Position numbers and translations under genes: made by a program | Part shown: piece by piece, positions 43,275 to 52,243 of the stretch | How positions within the stretch are numbered: position 1 is the first letter of the stretch | Layout of the letters: each line of letters begins with the position of its first letter | NCBI GenBank assembly: GCA_014268975.2 | Contig: CP077096.1 | Coordinates: 4,749,501-4,813,500, forward strand | Length of the DNA stretch: 64,000 nt | Direction of reading: 5' to 3' | DNA from: Pseudomonas wayambapalatensis | Lineage (GTDB): Bacteria; Pseudomonadota; Gammaproteobacteria; Pseudomonadales; Pseudomonadaceae | Notes under the pieces: generated by a model | Databases searched by the model: none | Told to the model about the DNA's origin: nothing | Seen by the model: the letters and a program-made list of their open reading frames with translations, nothing else

Positions 43275-44768
43275 ATGAGCCTGCTCAGACAAGCCCTGAA
43301 CGATCAATCCTTCGTCTGCATCATGGAGTTCGTCCCTAAGCCTTCTGCCCAGCGCTTCGCTGCACTGGAGAGCATCATGGCGCGTGCGCAGTTGTGCGGC
43401 TGGCCACTGGCGGTGTCCATCGCCGACCGGGTCGGCAGTGCGCTCGACATGTCGCCGCTCGACGCCTGCCGCAGCTTCAACACACCGGTCCCGACCCTGT
43501 TGCATTTCTCCGGCAAGGACCGCGAGCGCCAGGACCTGCTCGCCCAGCTGTCACCCATGGACGCCGCAGGCCTGGACCAGCTCCTGCTGCTGACCGGCGA
43601 CCGCCTGCCCGGCCACACGCCAGGCCAGCGTCCGGTGCGTTACCTCGAATCCGTCGCAGCCCTGCAGATCGTGCGCCAGGCGCGCCCCGACTGGCTGCTC
43701 GGCGCGGCACTGAATCCGTTCAAGTACCGCGAGGAAGAAGGCGGCGCACAATACTTCAAGGCCGAAAAGAAGCTCGCCGCCGGCGTCGACTTCTTCATCC
43801 TGCAACTGGGTTTCGACTTCCAGAAATACCGTGAGGCCATGCACTGGATGCAGCGCCAGCCCAGGCCTCGGCCCATGCTCGCCTGCATCATGGGGCTGAC
43901 CGAGGGCCGCGCCGGGATGCTCGAGCATGTGGCGGGTGTCACCGTAAGCCCCGCGATGCGTGCGCTGCTCGCCGCCGAGGCGGCAGTGTCCAAGGCCCAC
44001 GCCCGGCAGCGTGCCGCGGAGCGCCTGGCCCTGCAGATCATCGGCCTGCGCCTGCTGGGCTACGCCGGGATCAACCTCTCCGGCGTGCACGAACTCGAAC
44101 AGTTTCTCGAACTGGAACAAGCTCTGGAAGACTGGCTGCCACGCATCAACAGCCTCGAGCAATGGCGCAGCGCCTGGGACGCCGCCTGGCAGATGCCCGG
44201 CGTGGCGCCGGTCACTTTCCACCCACCCGGGCATCACTGGCAGCAAGGCCAGCGCCAGGTCCAGGCGTCGTTTACGGAAAAGGCCCGCTACCATTTGCTG
44301 TCGGCCATGCACCACCAGTTGTTCAGCCGCGAAACGCTGTTGAGCAAGGCATTCGGCTGGAGCGTGCGCCGGTCGCTGTGGTCGACCCCAGCCGCGGCGC
44401 GCGTGCTGCACCGCGTGGAGCGCGGCCTCAAGCGGCCGGTGGTCGGTTGCGATACCTGCGGTCAATGCCGGCTCGAAGACACCTTGTACATCTGCCCGGA
44501 AACCTGCCCCAAGGGCCTGGCCAACGGGCCCTGCGGCGGGACGCAACTGAACCGCTGCGAGTTCGGCGACCGGGAATGCATCCACAGCCGCAAATACCGC
44601 ACGGCGGTGTCGGTCGGGCAGACAGACGTACTCAGGGACAAGCTGATCCCCTGCGTCGAGGTGGGTGGGCGCCAGCAGAGCTCCTGGCCGCGCTGGTTCG
44701 CCGAGCCACCCCCAGTACGACCCGCAGCGCGCGCCAAGCGCCCGCAACCCGAGGCCGCGGACCTGTAG
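43275..44768 (+). CDS. fused MTHFR-like protein with MetV-type C-terminal domain
   Basis: Protein of 497 residues. The first 300 resemble a methylenetetrahydrofolate reductase barrel (FVCIMEFVPKPSAQRFAALESI, LLLLTGDRLPGHTPGQRPVRYLESVAALQIVRQ, FFILQLGFDFQKY). The last 110 are a cysteine-rich zinc-binding domain (GCDTCGQCRLEDTLYICPETCPKGLANGPCGGTQLNRCEFGDRECIHSRKY), the MTHFR_C/MetV type. In acetogens these are separate MetF and MetV subunits. A canonical metF probably lies elsewhere. It may act on methylene-folate in one-carbon oxidation; not shown. Confidence 0.82.
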   Translation: MSLLRQALNDQSFVCIMEFVPKPSAQRFAALESIMARAQLCGWPLAVSIADRVGSALDMSPLDACRSFNTPVPTLLHFSGKDRERQDLLAQLSPMDAAGLDQLLLLTGDRLPGHTPGQRPVRYLESVAALQIVRQARPDWLLGAALNPFKYREEEGGAQYFKAEKKLAAGVDFFILQLGFDFQKYREAMHWMQRQPRPRPMLACIMGLTEGRAGMLEHVAGVTVSPAMRALLAAEAAVSKAHARQRAAERLALQIIGLRLLGYAGINLSGVHELEQFLELEQALEDWLPRINSLEQWRSAWDAAWQMPGVAPVTFHPPGHHWQQGQRQVQASFTEKARYHLLSAMHHQLFSRETLLSKAFGWSVRRSLWSTPAAARVLHRVERGLKRPVVGCDTCGQCRLEDTLYICPETCPKGLANGPCGGTQLNRCEFGDRECIHSRKYRTAVSVGQTDVLRDKLIPCVEVGGRQQSSWPRWFAEPPPVRPAARAKRPQPEAADL

Positions 44769-44855
44769 GAGCGACCCGGCAAGGCCTGGTACAGGGGGCC
44801 CGACAGCCTCTATCCTGAGCGGCCATCGCCCTACACTCGCCCACAGGACCGCCGC

Positions 44856-45812
44856 GTGACCCGAGCGCAACTTGAAACCCAGCAGATCCCCCTCTACTTC
44901 GCCGCCGTGGTCCTGGCCATCGCCGCAGGCCTGCTCGCTCCCGACACCGCCAGCCACCTGCAAGCGTTGGTGACTCCGGCGATTGCCGTGCTGATGTACG
45001 CGATGTTCCTGCAGATCCCCTTTCTCGACCTGCGTCAGGGGCTGGGCAACCGCCGCTTCATGGGCGCGCTGTTGCTTGCCAACTTCGTGCTGGTACCGCT
45101 GCTGGTGTGGGCGGCCACGCGCGGTCTGGTCGAGCATCCGGCGATCCTGATCGGTGCACTGCTGGTACTGCTGACGCCCTGCATCGACTACGTGGTGGTG
45201 TTCACCCACATCGGCAAAGGCGACTCGCGCCTGACCCTCGCCGCCACGCCGATGCTGTTACTGGCGCAACTGGCCCTGCTGCCGCTGTACCTGACCCTGA
45301 TGCTCGGCGCGCAAAACCCTGTGGCACTCTCCATCGCGCCGTTCGTGGAAGCCTTCGTGCTGCTGATCGTGCTACCGATGCTGCTGGCCGTGTTCACCAG
45401 CGTCGGTGCACGCCGCTCGCAGGCCATCGCCCGCTGGAGCGACGCCTGGGCGTGGATGCCGGTGCCGGCCATGGCCCTGGTGCTGATTGCCGTGATCGGC
45501 TCGCAGATCGCCGTGGTGCTGGGCGACTTCCAGCGCCTGTTGCCGGTGATTCCGGTGTATGTCGGGTTCGCGCTGCTGGCACCGCTGCTGGGGCTGCTCT
45601 CGGCGCGGCTGTTCCGGCTGCAGGCGCGCGAAGCGCGATCGGTGACGTTCAGCGCCGCGACCCGCAATTCGCTGGTGGTACTGCCGCTGGCGCTGGCCTT
45701 GCCGGAAGACTTGCGGGTGCTGGCGGCAGCGGCGGTGATAACCCAGACACTGGTAGAACTGGTGAGCGAACTGATCTACGTGCGGGTGGTGCCGGCAGTG
45801 GTACGAACCTGA
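44856..45812 (+). CDS. ACR3/BASS-type transporter (arsenic resistance-like)
   Basis: Membrane protein of 318 residues with about ten helices. Conserved features are ALVTPAIAVLMYAMFLQIPFLDLRQGL, GALLVLLTPCIDYVVVFTHIGKGD (the TPC-type cysteine of ACR3-like proteins) and SVTFSAATRNSLVVLPLALALP. It resembles arsenite effluxers but no arsR or arsC is nearby, so the substrate is uncertain. The start is a GTG. Confidence 0.8.
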   Translation: MTRAQLETQQIPLYFAAVVLAIAAGLLAPDTASHLQALVTPAIAVLMYAMFLQIPFLDLRQGLGNRRFMGALLLANFVLVPLLVWAATRGLVEHPAILIGALLVLLTPCIDYVVVFTHIGKGDSRLTLAATPMLLLAQLALLPLYLTLMLGAQNPVALSIAPFVEAFVLLIVLPMLLAVFTSVGARRSQAIARWSDAWAWMPVPAMALVLIAVIGSQIAVVLGDFQRLLPVIPVYVGFALLAPLLGLLSARLFRLQAREARSVTFSAATRNSLVVLPLALALPEDLRVLAAAAVITQTLVELVSELIYVRVVPAVVRT

Positions 45813-45828
45813 CAGGCGCCATCCCAAC

Positions 45829-46251
45829 TCACAGGATCACGAACCCCACCTCGATATTGCCCCGTGTCGCCTTGGAGTAAGGGCAGATCTGGTGCGCCTC
45901 GGCCACCATCTTCTGCTTGTCCTCCAGGGCTAGCCCGGGCAAGTGCACGGTCAACTGAGCGGCCAGCGCAAAGCCGCCATCGGCGGTATTGCCCAGCGCC
46001 ACATCAGCCTCCACCGCCACGCCCTCGGGCAGGCGGATGTCGAACTTCTGCCCCGCACGACGCAGTGCGCCGATGAAGCAGGCCGACCAGCCGATGGCAA
46101 ACAATTGCTCGGGGTTGGTGCCTGGACGTCCGGAGCCTGGCGGGCTCAACGGCAGGTCCAGCGCACCATCACTGGAGCGACCGCGGCCGTCGCGGCCTCC
46201 GGTGGTGTGAGTACGGGCGGTGTAGAGGGTGGTTGTCAAAGGGGTGATCAC
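45829..46251 (-). CDS. ohr: organic hydroperoxide resistance protein (Ohr, OsmC family)
   Basis: Thiol peroxidase of 140 residues. The two reactive cysteines are Cys58 (GWSACFIGAL) and Cys123 (HQICPYSKATRGN), and the N-terminal strand block LYTARTHTTGGRDGRG is typical. It detoxifies organic peroxides using lipoyl-type thiols. GTG start with GGAGAT upstream. No ohrR gene is adjacent. Confidence 0.93.
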   Translation of the reverse strand: MITPLTTTLYTARTHTTGGRDGRGRSSDGALDLPLSPPGSGRPGTNPEQLFAIGWSACFIGALRRAGQKFDIRLPEGVAVEADVALGNTADGGFALAAQLTVHLPGLALEDKQKMVAEAHQICPYSKATRGNIEVGFVIL

Positions 46252-46330
46252 GGTGCATCTCCTTCTTGCCGGTCAGGACGTTTCGCACAGCCCTCCCCGA
46301 CCAAGGGTGCGGGAAGGGCGCGGATGGCCG

Positions 46331-46894
46331 TTACTGCTTGGCCTGGCTCAGGCGGCTGTACAGGTCGGACGGGAACGGTTTGCCGTTGGCGTCGAACTGA
46401 TGCTTGCGGAACTGATACACCTCCGCCTCGGACAGGTAACCATCGTGGTTGGCGTCGATCGCATCGAACTCGGCGTTGGCCTTCGGTGCCACGGCCAGCA
46501 GCTCGGCACGCGAAACGCGGCCATCGTGGTCGGTGTCGGTGCGGGCGAAGGAGGCATCGCCACACTTGCCTTCACCACACTTGCCCTCCGCCCCGGTGGC
46601 TTTCGCCTGGCCACCGCACTTGCCCTCGCCACACTTGCCTTCGGCCTTGGTGGCCTTGCCCTCGGCACCGCACTTGCCTTCCCCACACTTGCCTTCGGCC
46701 TGGGTGGCCTTGCCCTTGGCGCCGCACTTGCCTTCCCCGCACTTGCCTTCCGGGGCCTTGTCGTTGGCCGCGAGCTGGTAGCCCTGCGGCAGTGCTTCAA
46801 CGGCGAACGCGGAGCTGGTGACGTTGATACCGCCTGCCAGGGCGATGGCGAACAGGCCGATGCGAGCCTTGCTGGAAATCGGGGTATGGGACAT
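46331..46894 (-). CDS. secreted EF-hand protein with EGKCG tandem repeats
   Basis: Protein of 187 residues. A signal peptide covers residues 1-31. Residues 49-113 hold four copies of EGKCGEGKCG in an 18-residue period, with eight cysteines (52, 57, 70, 75, 88, 93, 106, 111). Residues 119-161 are two canonical EF-hands (DTDHDGRVSRAEL, DANHDGYLSEAEV). The repeat resembles HvfA-type peptides whose cysteines are modified by MNIO (DUF692) enzymes and bind copper, but no MNIO or partner gene is in the window. GGAGAA ribosome site. Metal handling in the periplasm is likely; the modification is open. Confidence 0.88.
   Translation of the reverse strand: MSHTPISSKARIGLFAIALAGGINVTSSAFAVEALPQGYQLAANDKAPEGKCGEGKCGAKGKATQAEGKCGEGKCGAEGKATKAEGKCGEGKCGGQAKATGAEGKCGEGKCGDASFARTDTDHDGRVSRAELLAVAPKANAEFDAIDANHDGYLSEAEVYQFRKHQFDANGKPFPSDLYSRLSQAKQ
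46556..46750 (-). repeat. 54-bp coding tandem repeat (EGKCG units)
   Basis: Four DNA units of 54 bp encode EGKCGEGKCG plus an eight-residue spacer (AKGKATQA, AEGKATKA, GQAKATGA). The nucleotide units are almost identical, so copy number may vary by slippage or recombination. Confidence 0.85.
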
Positions 46895-47100
46895 GGCATT
46901 TCTCCGGATGTCAGTGCGGTCGTACCGCTGGGTTCATTGCCCCTAGGGCGAGAGAGCCGATGAACCGGGGCGCCTGGCCCCGTTCGTTCGGGTGGAGCCA
47001 TTTGAACGTCAGCGTGTATCGGGGGCGTATCCGGGGAGGGAGGGATTTGTATGCAAGTACGCAGGATCAGGGATGAGATACAGGGCGATACAATCGCGGG

Positions 47101-47180
47101 ACGTGCGCTGACACCGGATTCAGCGCACGTATCTGTGGGAGCGGGCTTGTCCCGCGATTGGGCCGCAAAGCGGCCCCGGC
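47101..47180. repeat. hairpin plus REP element downstream of the nitrilase gene
   Basis: A perfect 10-bp stem ACGTGCGCTG/CAGCGCACGT (47101-47130) is followed by the REP motif GTGGGAGCGGGCTTGTCCCG and a GGCCGCAAAGCGGCC hairpin. The first hairpin may end the leftward nitrilase transcript. Confidence 0.7.
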
Positions 47181-47184
47181 GATC

Positions 47185-48114
47185 TCAGCCGTCGAAACTC
47201 ACCGCCCGCAACGGCGCGGTATTGACCTTCAGCTCGAACACATCCGGCCGCGCATAATGGCCCACCACATCGAAGTCGAGATTGCCCTGGCTCAACTGGC
47301 TCATGTCCAGATCCGCGTACAACTCGGTCTCGCAATCGAACACCGGCCCGGCCAGTACCTCGCCCAAGGGGCTGACGATCATGCTCCCCCCGCGCATCAC
47401 GTAGTCGTCGTCGGCGAAATCCAGCCCGAACGCCTCGCGGTGCTGCTGCGGATACTCGCCCAGGCGAATCGCCTGGCAGGCCGAGAGCACGAACACCCGG
47501 CCCTCCAGCGCCACATGCACCATGGAGCTGGCCCACGACGGTCGATCGTCGGCAGTCGGTGCGCAGTACAGTTGCACCCCTTGCGCATACATGGCCTGGC
47601 GCAGCGCCGGCATGTAGTTCTCCCAGCAGATCACGCTGCCGAGCACACCGAAGTCGGTCTGCACCGGCTCAATGGTCGAGCCATCGCCGAAGCCCCAGAT
47701 CAGGCGCTCCTGCCCGGTCGGCATGAGCTTGCGGTGATAACCGGCAATGCCCCGGCCCGGCGCGAGGGTGACAGCGGTGCAATACAGGGTGCGGCCATGA
47801 CGCTCGATGATGCCGACCACCGCGGTCACCCCCGTCTGCTCGACGCTTTCGGCAAAGGCCGCAAGCTCCGGGCCGTCCAGGGCCACCGCACCCTCGACGT
47901 AGCGCTGGTACAGCGCGCGCCCGGCAGCACTGCGATTGCCCACCACACTGCCGAACGCCGCGCCCTTGGGATAACCGCCGATGAACGCTTCGGGGAACAC
48001 CGCAAGTTGTGCGCCCTGCTCCGCCACCCGCCGCAGGATGCCGGCGGCCTTCTCGACACTGGCCATCGCGTCATAAGGAACGGAAGCGGCCTGGATGATT
48101 GCTACACGGGTCAT
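47185..48114 (-). CDS. nitrilase
   Basis: Carbon-nitrogen hydrolase of 309 residues that turns a nitrile into its acid. Catalytic residues are glutamate in VFPEAFIGGYPKG, lysine in YHRKLMPTGQERLIWG and cysteine in VICWENYMPALRQAMYA, the bacterial nitrilase pattern rather than amidase. It lies 18 bases after an MHS-type transporter gene, and a LysR gene diverges upstream, so a nitrile or its acid is probably imported and used. Confidence 0.9.
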   Translation of the reverse strand: MTRVAIIQAASVPYDAMASVEKAAGILRRVAEQGAQLAVFPEAFIGGYPKGAAFGSVVGNRSAAGRALYQRYVEGAVALDGPELAAFAESVEQTGVTAVVGIIERHGRTLYCTAVTLAPGRGIAGYHRKLMPTGQERLIWGFGDGSTIEPVQTDFGVLGSVICWENYMPALRQAMYAQGVQLYCAPTADDRPSWASSMVHVALEGRVFVLSACQAIRLGEYPQQHREAFGLDFADDDYVMRGGSMIVSPLGEVLAGPVFDCETELYADLDMSQLSQGNLDFDVVGHYARPDVFELKVNTAPLRAVSFDG

Positions 48115-48132
48115 GATGACTCCTGTCTGTGG

Positions 48133-49458
48133 TTAGAAACGGCTGATGTCGTTGTCACGGGTTTCCGGCAAGGTCTTGCACAGCACCAGCAGGCACAGCA
48201 GCGAGACCCCGGCGAGGTAGGCAGCGGGCAGGTTGGCGTCACCGGTCATGCGGATCAGCGCCGCGGCGATGAACGGCCCCGGGCCTGCCAGGATCGCCAG
48301 CGCCAGGTTGTGCCCCAGCGCTGCGCCGGTGGAGCGGATCGAGGCCGGGAAGACCTCCACCAGCAGCACCACGTCCATCACTGCCGTGACCGCCACCAGC
48401 ACCCCCAGGATGATCAAGCCGAGCAGGATCGCCGCGCTGTTGCCGCTGTTGATCAACAGGAAAATCGGAAACGCCAGCACCGTCAGCGCCGCGGCAGCAC
48501 CCAGCAACAGTTTGCGCCGGCCGATGCGGTCACTGAGCCGGCCGATCAGCGGGTTGACGATCACGTACACCACCAGCGCGATGCTGCACAGCCACAGCGC
48601 CGTGCTGCGCGGCAGCCCCACGGTGGTGACCAGGTGGTTGTTGGCGTAGGTGACGAAGTAATAAAGCGACACCCCGAACAGCGCCGAAAAGGCAAAGGTG
48701 GTGATGAACGCCCGGCGCCGCACCGCCTTGCTCGGGGCCTGCGCCGAATCGCGCTGGCGCACCATCTCTTCGTACACCGGGGTATCGCCCAGCTTGCGGC
48801 GAATGAAGATGGCGATGCCGGTCATGACGATCGAGGCCACGAACGGCAGGCGCCAGCCCCAGGCCGTCAGTTGCGCGTCGCTGAGCGTGGTGGTGATGGT
48901 CGCGGCGACGAAGGTGCCGAACAGGAACGCCAGCCCGGCAGTCCCGGTGATCACGCTGGCCGCCGTGGCGCGGCGATTCGCCGGCGCACTCTCGACAATA
49001 TAGATGCCTGCGCTCGACCACTCGCCGCCAACCATCATCCCCTGCACGAAGCGCATGGCGATCAACAGCACGGGCGCTGCGATACCAATCGCCTCGTAGG
49101 TGGGTAACAACCCGATGATCGTGGTACACACCCCCATGCCGAACACCGTGATGATCAGCACCGCCCGGCGGCCGAAACGGTCACCGATCGGCCCCAGGAT
49201 CAGCGCCCCGAACGGCCGCGAGAGAAAGCCCACGGCGAATACCGCCAGCGACGACAGCAGCGACACGCCAGGCGCGCTGGACGGGAAGAACAGCATCCCG
49301 ATCACCGCCGCGAAATAGCCGTAAACGGCGAAGTCGAACCACTCCATGAAGTTGCCGATCCCTACCGCGATGGCGCGCTTGCGGATATCCACCTGCCCAC
49401 CCCTGGTATGGGTATTGCTTTCACCCACGCTATGCGAAATCGTGCCCACCGGATCCAC
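48133..49458 (-). CDS. MFS transporter, metabolite:H+ symporter (MHS) type
   Basis: Twelve-helix permease of 441 residues. The signature GIGNFMEWFDFAVYGYFAAVIGMLFFP and the loop GPIGDRFGRRAVLI are diagnostic of the MHS family (citrate, shikimate, proline/betaine-type). It forms an operon with the nitrilase. Substrate unknown. Confidence 0.88.
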   Translation of the reverse strand: MDPVGTISHSVGESNTHTRGGQVDIRKRAIAVGIGNFMEWFDFAVYGYFAAVIGMLFFPSSAPGVSLLSSLAVFAVGFLSRPFGALILGPIGDRFGRRAVLIITVFGMGVCTTIIGLLPTYEAIGIAAPVLLIAMRFVQGMMVGGEWSSAGIYIVESAPANRRATAASVITGTAGLAFLFGTFVAATITTTLSDAQLTAWGWRLPFVASIVMTGIAIFIRRKLGDTPVYEEMVRQRDSAQAPSKAVRRRAFITTFAFSALFGVSLYYFVTYANNHLVTTVGLPRSTALWLCSIALVVYVIVNPLIGRLSDRIGRRKLLLGAAAALTVLAFPIFLLINSGNSAAILLGLIILGVLVAVTAVMDVVLLVEVFPASIRSTGAALGHNLALAILAGPGPFIAAALIRMTGDANLPAAYLAGVSLLCLLVLCKTLPETRDNDISRF

Positions 49459-49529
49459 CTATGTGTTGTTATCTGTTGTGGGCACCAGACTAGAAACACC
49501 ACCGACCACGGGGCAAACGATTAGGAAAT

Positions 49530-50456
49530 ATGAGCCGGATTAACGTACGTAATATTTCTCGGATCGACCTGAACCTGCTGCTGACCTTTCACTGCCTGAT
49601 GACCGAACGCAGCGCCACCCGCGCCTCGGCCATGCTGCACGTGACCCAGGGCGCAGTGAGCTCGGCCTTGCGCCGCCTGCGCGAGCACTTCGGCGACGAG
49701 CTGTTCATCCGCACCGCCTCGGGCATGCAACCCACGCGCAAGGCCATGGAGCTGGCGCCGAAGATCACCGAAGCCCTGACCTCCATATCCGGCCTGTTGG
49801 GCACAGAACCCGACTTTTCGCCGCACAATTCCAGCTATGTCTTCAATATCGGCCTGTCTGACGATATCGAGGCCTGCCTTGCGCCGCGCATCGTCAACGC
49901 CGCAGCGGCCGAAGGCCTGGGCGTGACCTTCGCCTTCCACCAGAGCAACAGCTCGCTGTGGAAACAGTCGCTGCAAGACCCCGACATGGACCTGGTGATC
50001 TGTGCCGAACCCAAGGACTTCAACACCAGCTATTCCTCGCAGGTGCTGTTTTCCTCGTCCTACGCCTGCCTCTACCGTCCACGCAATGGAGCGGCAAACG
50101 ACCCCATCGCCCTGGAAGACTATTTCGCCGCCAATCACGTGCGGATTTCCTACGATGGCCGCCGCGGCTTCATCGACGACATGTTCGAGGCGGCAGGCTA
50201 TGCGCGGCATGTCACCGCCTCGTTCACCCATTTCAGCGGTGCACTGAGCACCTTGATGAACAGCGAAGTGATCGCCACGATCCCAAGTTTCGCCGCCGAG
50301 AGCTATGCGGCGATGACCGACCTGACCGTGAGCCCGGTGCCCTTCCCGGTGCCGTCGTTCCGCTGTTTCATGGTCTGGGACATTGCCCGGCACAACAAAC
50401 CACATCATGAATGGCTGCGGCAGTTCATCGGCAACCTGGCCCAGGTGGTGAGGTAG
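49530..50456 (+). CDS. LysR-family regulator (NodD-like)
   Basis: Regulator of 308 residues: IDLNLLLTFHCLMTERSATRASAMLHVTQGAVSSALRRLREHFGDELFIRTASGMQPTRKA is the helix-turn-helix. It is divergent from the MHS transporter with a 71-base gap, so it probably controls the transporter-nitrilase operon. Confidence 0.87.
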   Translation: MSRINVRNISRIDLNLLLTFHCLMTERSATRASAMLHVTQGAVSSALRRLREHFGDELFIRTASGMQPTRKAMELAPKITEALTSISGLLGTEPDFSPHNSSYVFNIGLSDDIEACLAPRIVNAAAAEGLGVTFAFHQSNSSLWKQSLQDPDMDLVICAEPKDFNTSYSSQVLFSSSYACLYRPRNGAANDPIALEDYFAANHVRISYDGRRGFIDDMFEAAGYARHVTASFTHFSGALSTLMNSEVIATIPSFAAESYAAMTDLTVSPVPFPVPSFRCFMVWDIARHNKPHHEWLRQFIGNLAQVVR

Positions 50457-50798
50457 CCTCCGGACCGAGTGTGCCTACGAAACTAGGGCCCACGCGCATG
50501 ACGAGTTCATGCCCATGGTGCCCGGGCAAGGGATGCTGAGCGTCAAGAACGAACAGACTGGCGCACCCCCTCAAACCGGTAGTGCTTACAGAAGATGATG
50601 AAACTTCGCTGGCAACAGTCCGCGACACTACGACGTGTCCCACGACCAGAGGCAAAGCTCGCGGCGGCGCTCTCCCACAATCATATCGGAACGGTCCGAC
50701 ATACCCGCCAATAGCGCCTTCTTATGCTCGCGAGTCCCTCAATCGCGGGCTAGCGGCTGACCCAACGGTCTCTCCTGACGCCCTGCTCAGGACCCGTC
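50457..50798. other. gene-free stretch upstream of the toxin-like gene
   Basis: About 340 bases with no plausible gene on either strand. It contains GTCCGACATAC at 50695, which recurs at 52915 beyond the toxin/immunity-like pair. Possible promoter region of the following gene. Confidence 0.5.
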
Positions 50799-51707
50799 AT
50801 GCCTCGCCCGCCCATCACGGAATTAGGTGGCAACCCGTTCAAGCCTTTCGCCCGAGCGCGGATCGAAAGCTCGATCGATCTTCCCAAACTATATGCCGCA
50901 ATCGACCGCGATCCCGCCATCGTTGGGGCGGGGGTGGTTTATGTCGATACTCATTACAACGCGATTACCTTGCGGGCGTTTCAGCCTGTTTGCAGTGTGC
51001 TGCCGAAGAGGGTGGTGTTGCAGGAGCTGCCTAGGCCGGTTACGGCTGAGCAGTATCTTGAGCAGCAGGTGAAGGATCCGCGGCAGTCCAGGTTGATTTC
51101 GGATATTCGGGATGCGGGGTTGGCGTGTGCAGGGTTGATCATTGGGGTGCTACTGATAGTGTCAGGCGGCGCGGTGAGTGTTTTCACTGGCGGCATTGGG
51201 ATTGTGATGACTGTAGCTGGTCGTGCAGCTGTAGTTGCTTCTGGCTTCCAGTGTGCAATAAGTGCATCTCGAGTTTATCTTGAGCTTCAACAACCAAAAG
51301 ACAATGATGAACTAGACAGTCAAACATGGTTCAAGATTGTTTCTCCTCTTCTCGACACTATAGCCCTGCTTGGAATTGCCGGGTCCTCTTTAAATACAAT
51401 CAAATACCTCCAAGCCCGCAAGCGAGCGACTGGCCTGGGATGGTTTGCTTCGAGCAGAAACCTGAGCCGCCAGCAACGCAGAAAGCTGATGACAGAGATA
51501 ATTTCCATTCGTCATCCATCACTAACGAGCAAGCAGCTTAAGCTCAAGCAGCGCCTTGGCGTTTTGCCCAAACGCTATACACCCGCACAGATGCAGAAAG
51601 CGACCACAGAGCTTATTAAAGAATCTATCAATAACGGTATTGGCCTGGCCAGCAGTGAGAAATTTCGGAACCTAGCGATAACATTGGTTGAGGAGATAAT
51701 GGAATGA
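50799..51707 (+). CDS. polymorphic-toxin-like protein with conserved head and divergent AT-rich tail
   Basis: Protein of 302 residues. The first 105 (RPPITELGGNPFKPFARARIESSIDLPKLYAAI) are encoded by GC-rich DNA; I recall this head in pseudomonad proteins sometimes labelled NAD synthetase, but no NAD synthetase motif is present. Two hydrophobic segments span about residues 108-150. From about base 51200 the DNA becomes AT-rich, and the tail is basic and helical (ARKRATGLGWFASSRNLSRQQRRKLMTEI). Head conservation with a foreign-looking tail and an immediately overlapping small membrane protein is the pattern of effector and immunity pairs. Activity unknown. Confidence 0.6.
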   Translation: MPRPPITELGGNPFKPFARARIESSIDLPKLYAAIDRDPAIVGAGVVYVDTHYNAITLRAFQPVCSVLPKRVVLQELPRPVTAEQYLEQQVKDPRQSRLISDIRDAGLACAGLIIGVLLIVSGGAVSVFTGGIGIVMTVAGRAAVVASGFQCAISASRVYLELQQPKDNDELDSQTWFKIVSPLLDTIALLGIAGSSLNTIKYLQARKRATGLGWFASSRNLSRQQRRKLMTEIISIRHPSLTSKQLKLKQRLGVLPKRYTPAQMQKATTELIKESINNGIGLASSEKFRNLAITLVEEIME

Positions 51708-52153
51708 TGTTTCTCGCAATCCCTTGGGGCAAGTTCATAAAACGCTTTGTCCTTATTAAAGCGTTGGGCGCGCTCCTGACGATGGTCGCCATCGCATTCG
51801 CGTGTGGAGTGACAGCCGATCTCTGCTTTCGCAGGCACCCCAACCAAATTGAATACATGTTCGCTTTGATGATGGCGTGTTCAATTGTCCTCGGGAATGC
51901 TCAATACTCCGTGGCCCGTGGTAGATCGAGGGGCACTTGCTGGATCATGGGAATGCTGGTGATGTGCCTCGTAGCTAGCGGAATAGGTTACTTCGAACAG
52001 GGTATGAGACTTGTTTCGCTAATAGGCATGCTCTCAGCAGCACTAGCCCTCGCCTGCTACAACAGCCGTCGGTATCGCCAAATGTGCAAAAGGCTTCAAG
52101 TAATACGGCGAATGCGCGAGGAATGGATCGCCTATGAAAAGCTCCGTCGGTAG
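51704..52153 (+). CDS. small four-helix membrane protein, possible immunity protein
   Basis: Protein of 149 residues with four hydrophobic helices (ALGALLTMVAIAFACGVTADL, YMFALMMACSIVLGN, CWIMGMLVMCLVASGIGYF, LVSLIGMLSAALALACY) and a basic C-terminal tail. Its ATG overlaps the preceding stop (ATGATG), so both are made together. AT-richer than the surrounding core genes. A role in neutralising the partner is inferred from position. Confidence 0.6.
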   Translation: MMFLAIPWGKFIKRFVLIKALGALLTMVAIAFACGVTADLCFRRHPNQIEYMFALMMACSIVLGNAQYSVARGRSRGTCWIMGMLVMCLVASGIGYFEQGMRLVSLIGMLSAALALACYNSRRYRQMCKRLQVIRRMREEWIAYEKLRR

Positions 52154-52163
52154 CCCACACCCA

Positions 52164-52214
52164 GTCCGTGTGGGAGCGGCCTCGTGCCGCGAAAGGGCCG
52201 CAAAGCGGCCCCGG
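52164..52214. repeat. REP-like element
   Basis: GTGGGAGCGGCCTCGTGCCG followed by GGGCCGCAAAGCGGCCC, directly after the membrane protein gene. Confidence 0.65.
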
Positions 52215-52243
52215 CATTCGAGGGCCAACAACACCTCCAACAG

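Noticed and set aside
50799..51707. NAD synthetase annotation for the toxin-like protein
   Set aside because: No ATP pyrophosphatase loop (SGGxDS) or other NadE motif is present.
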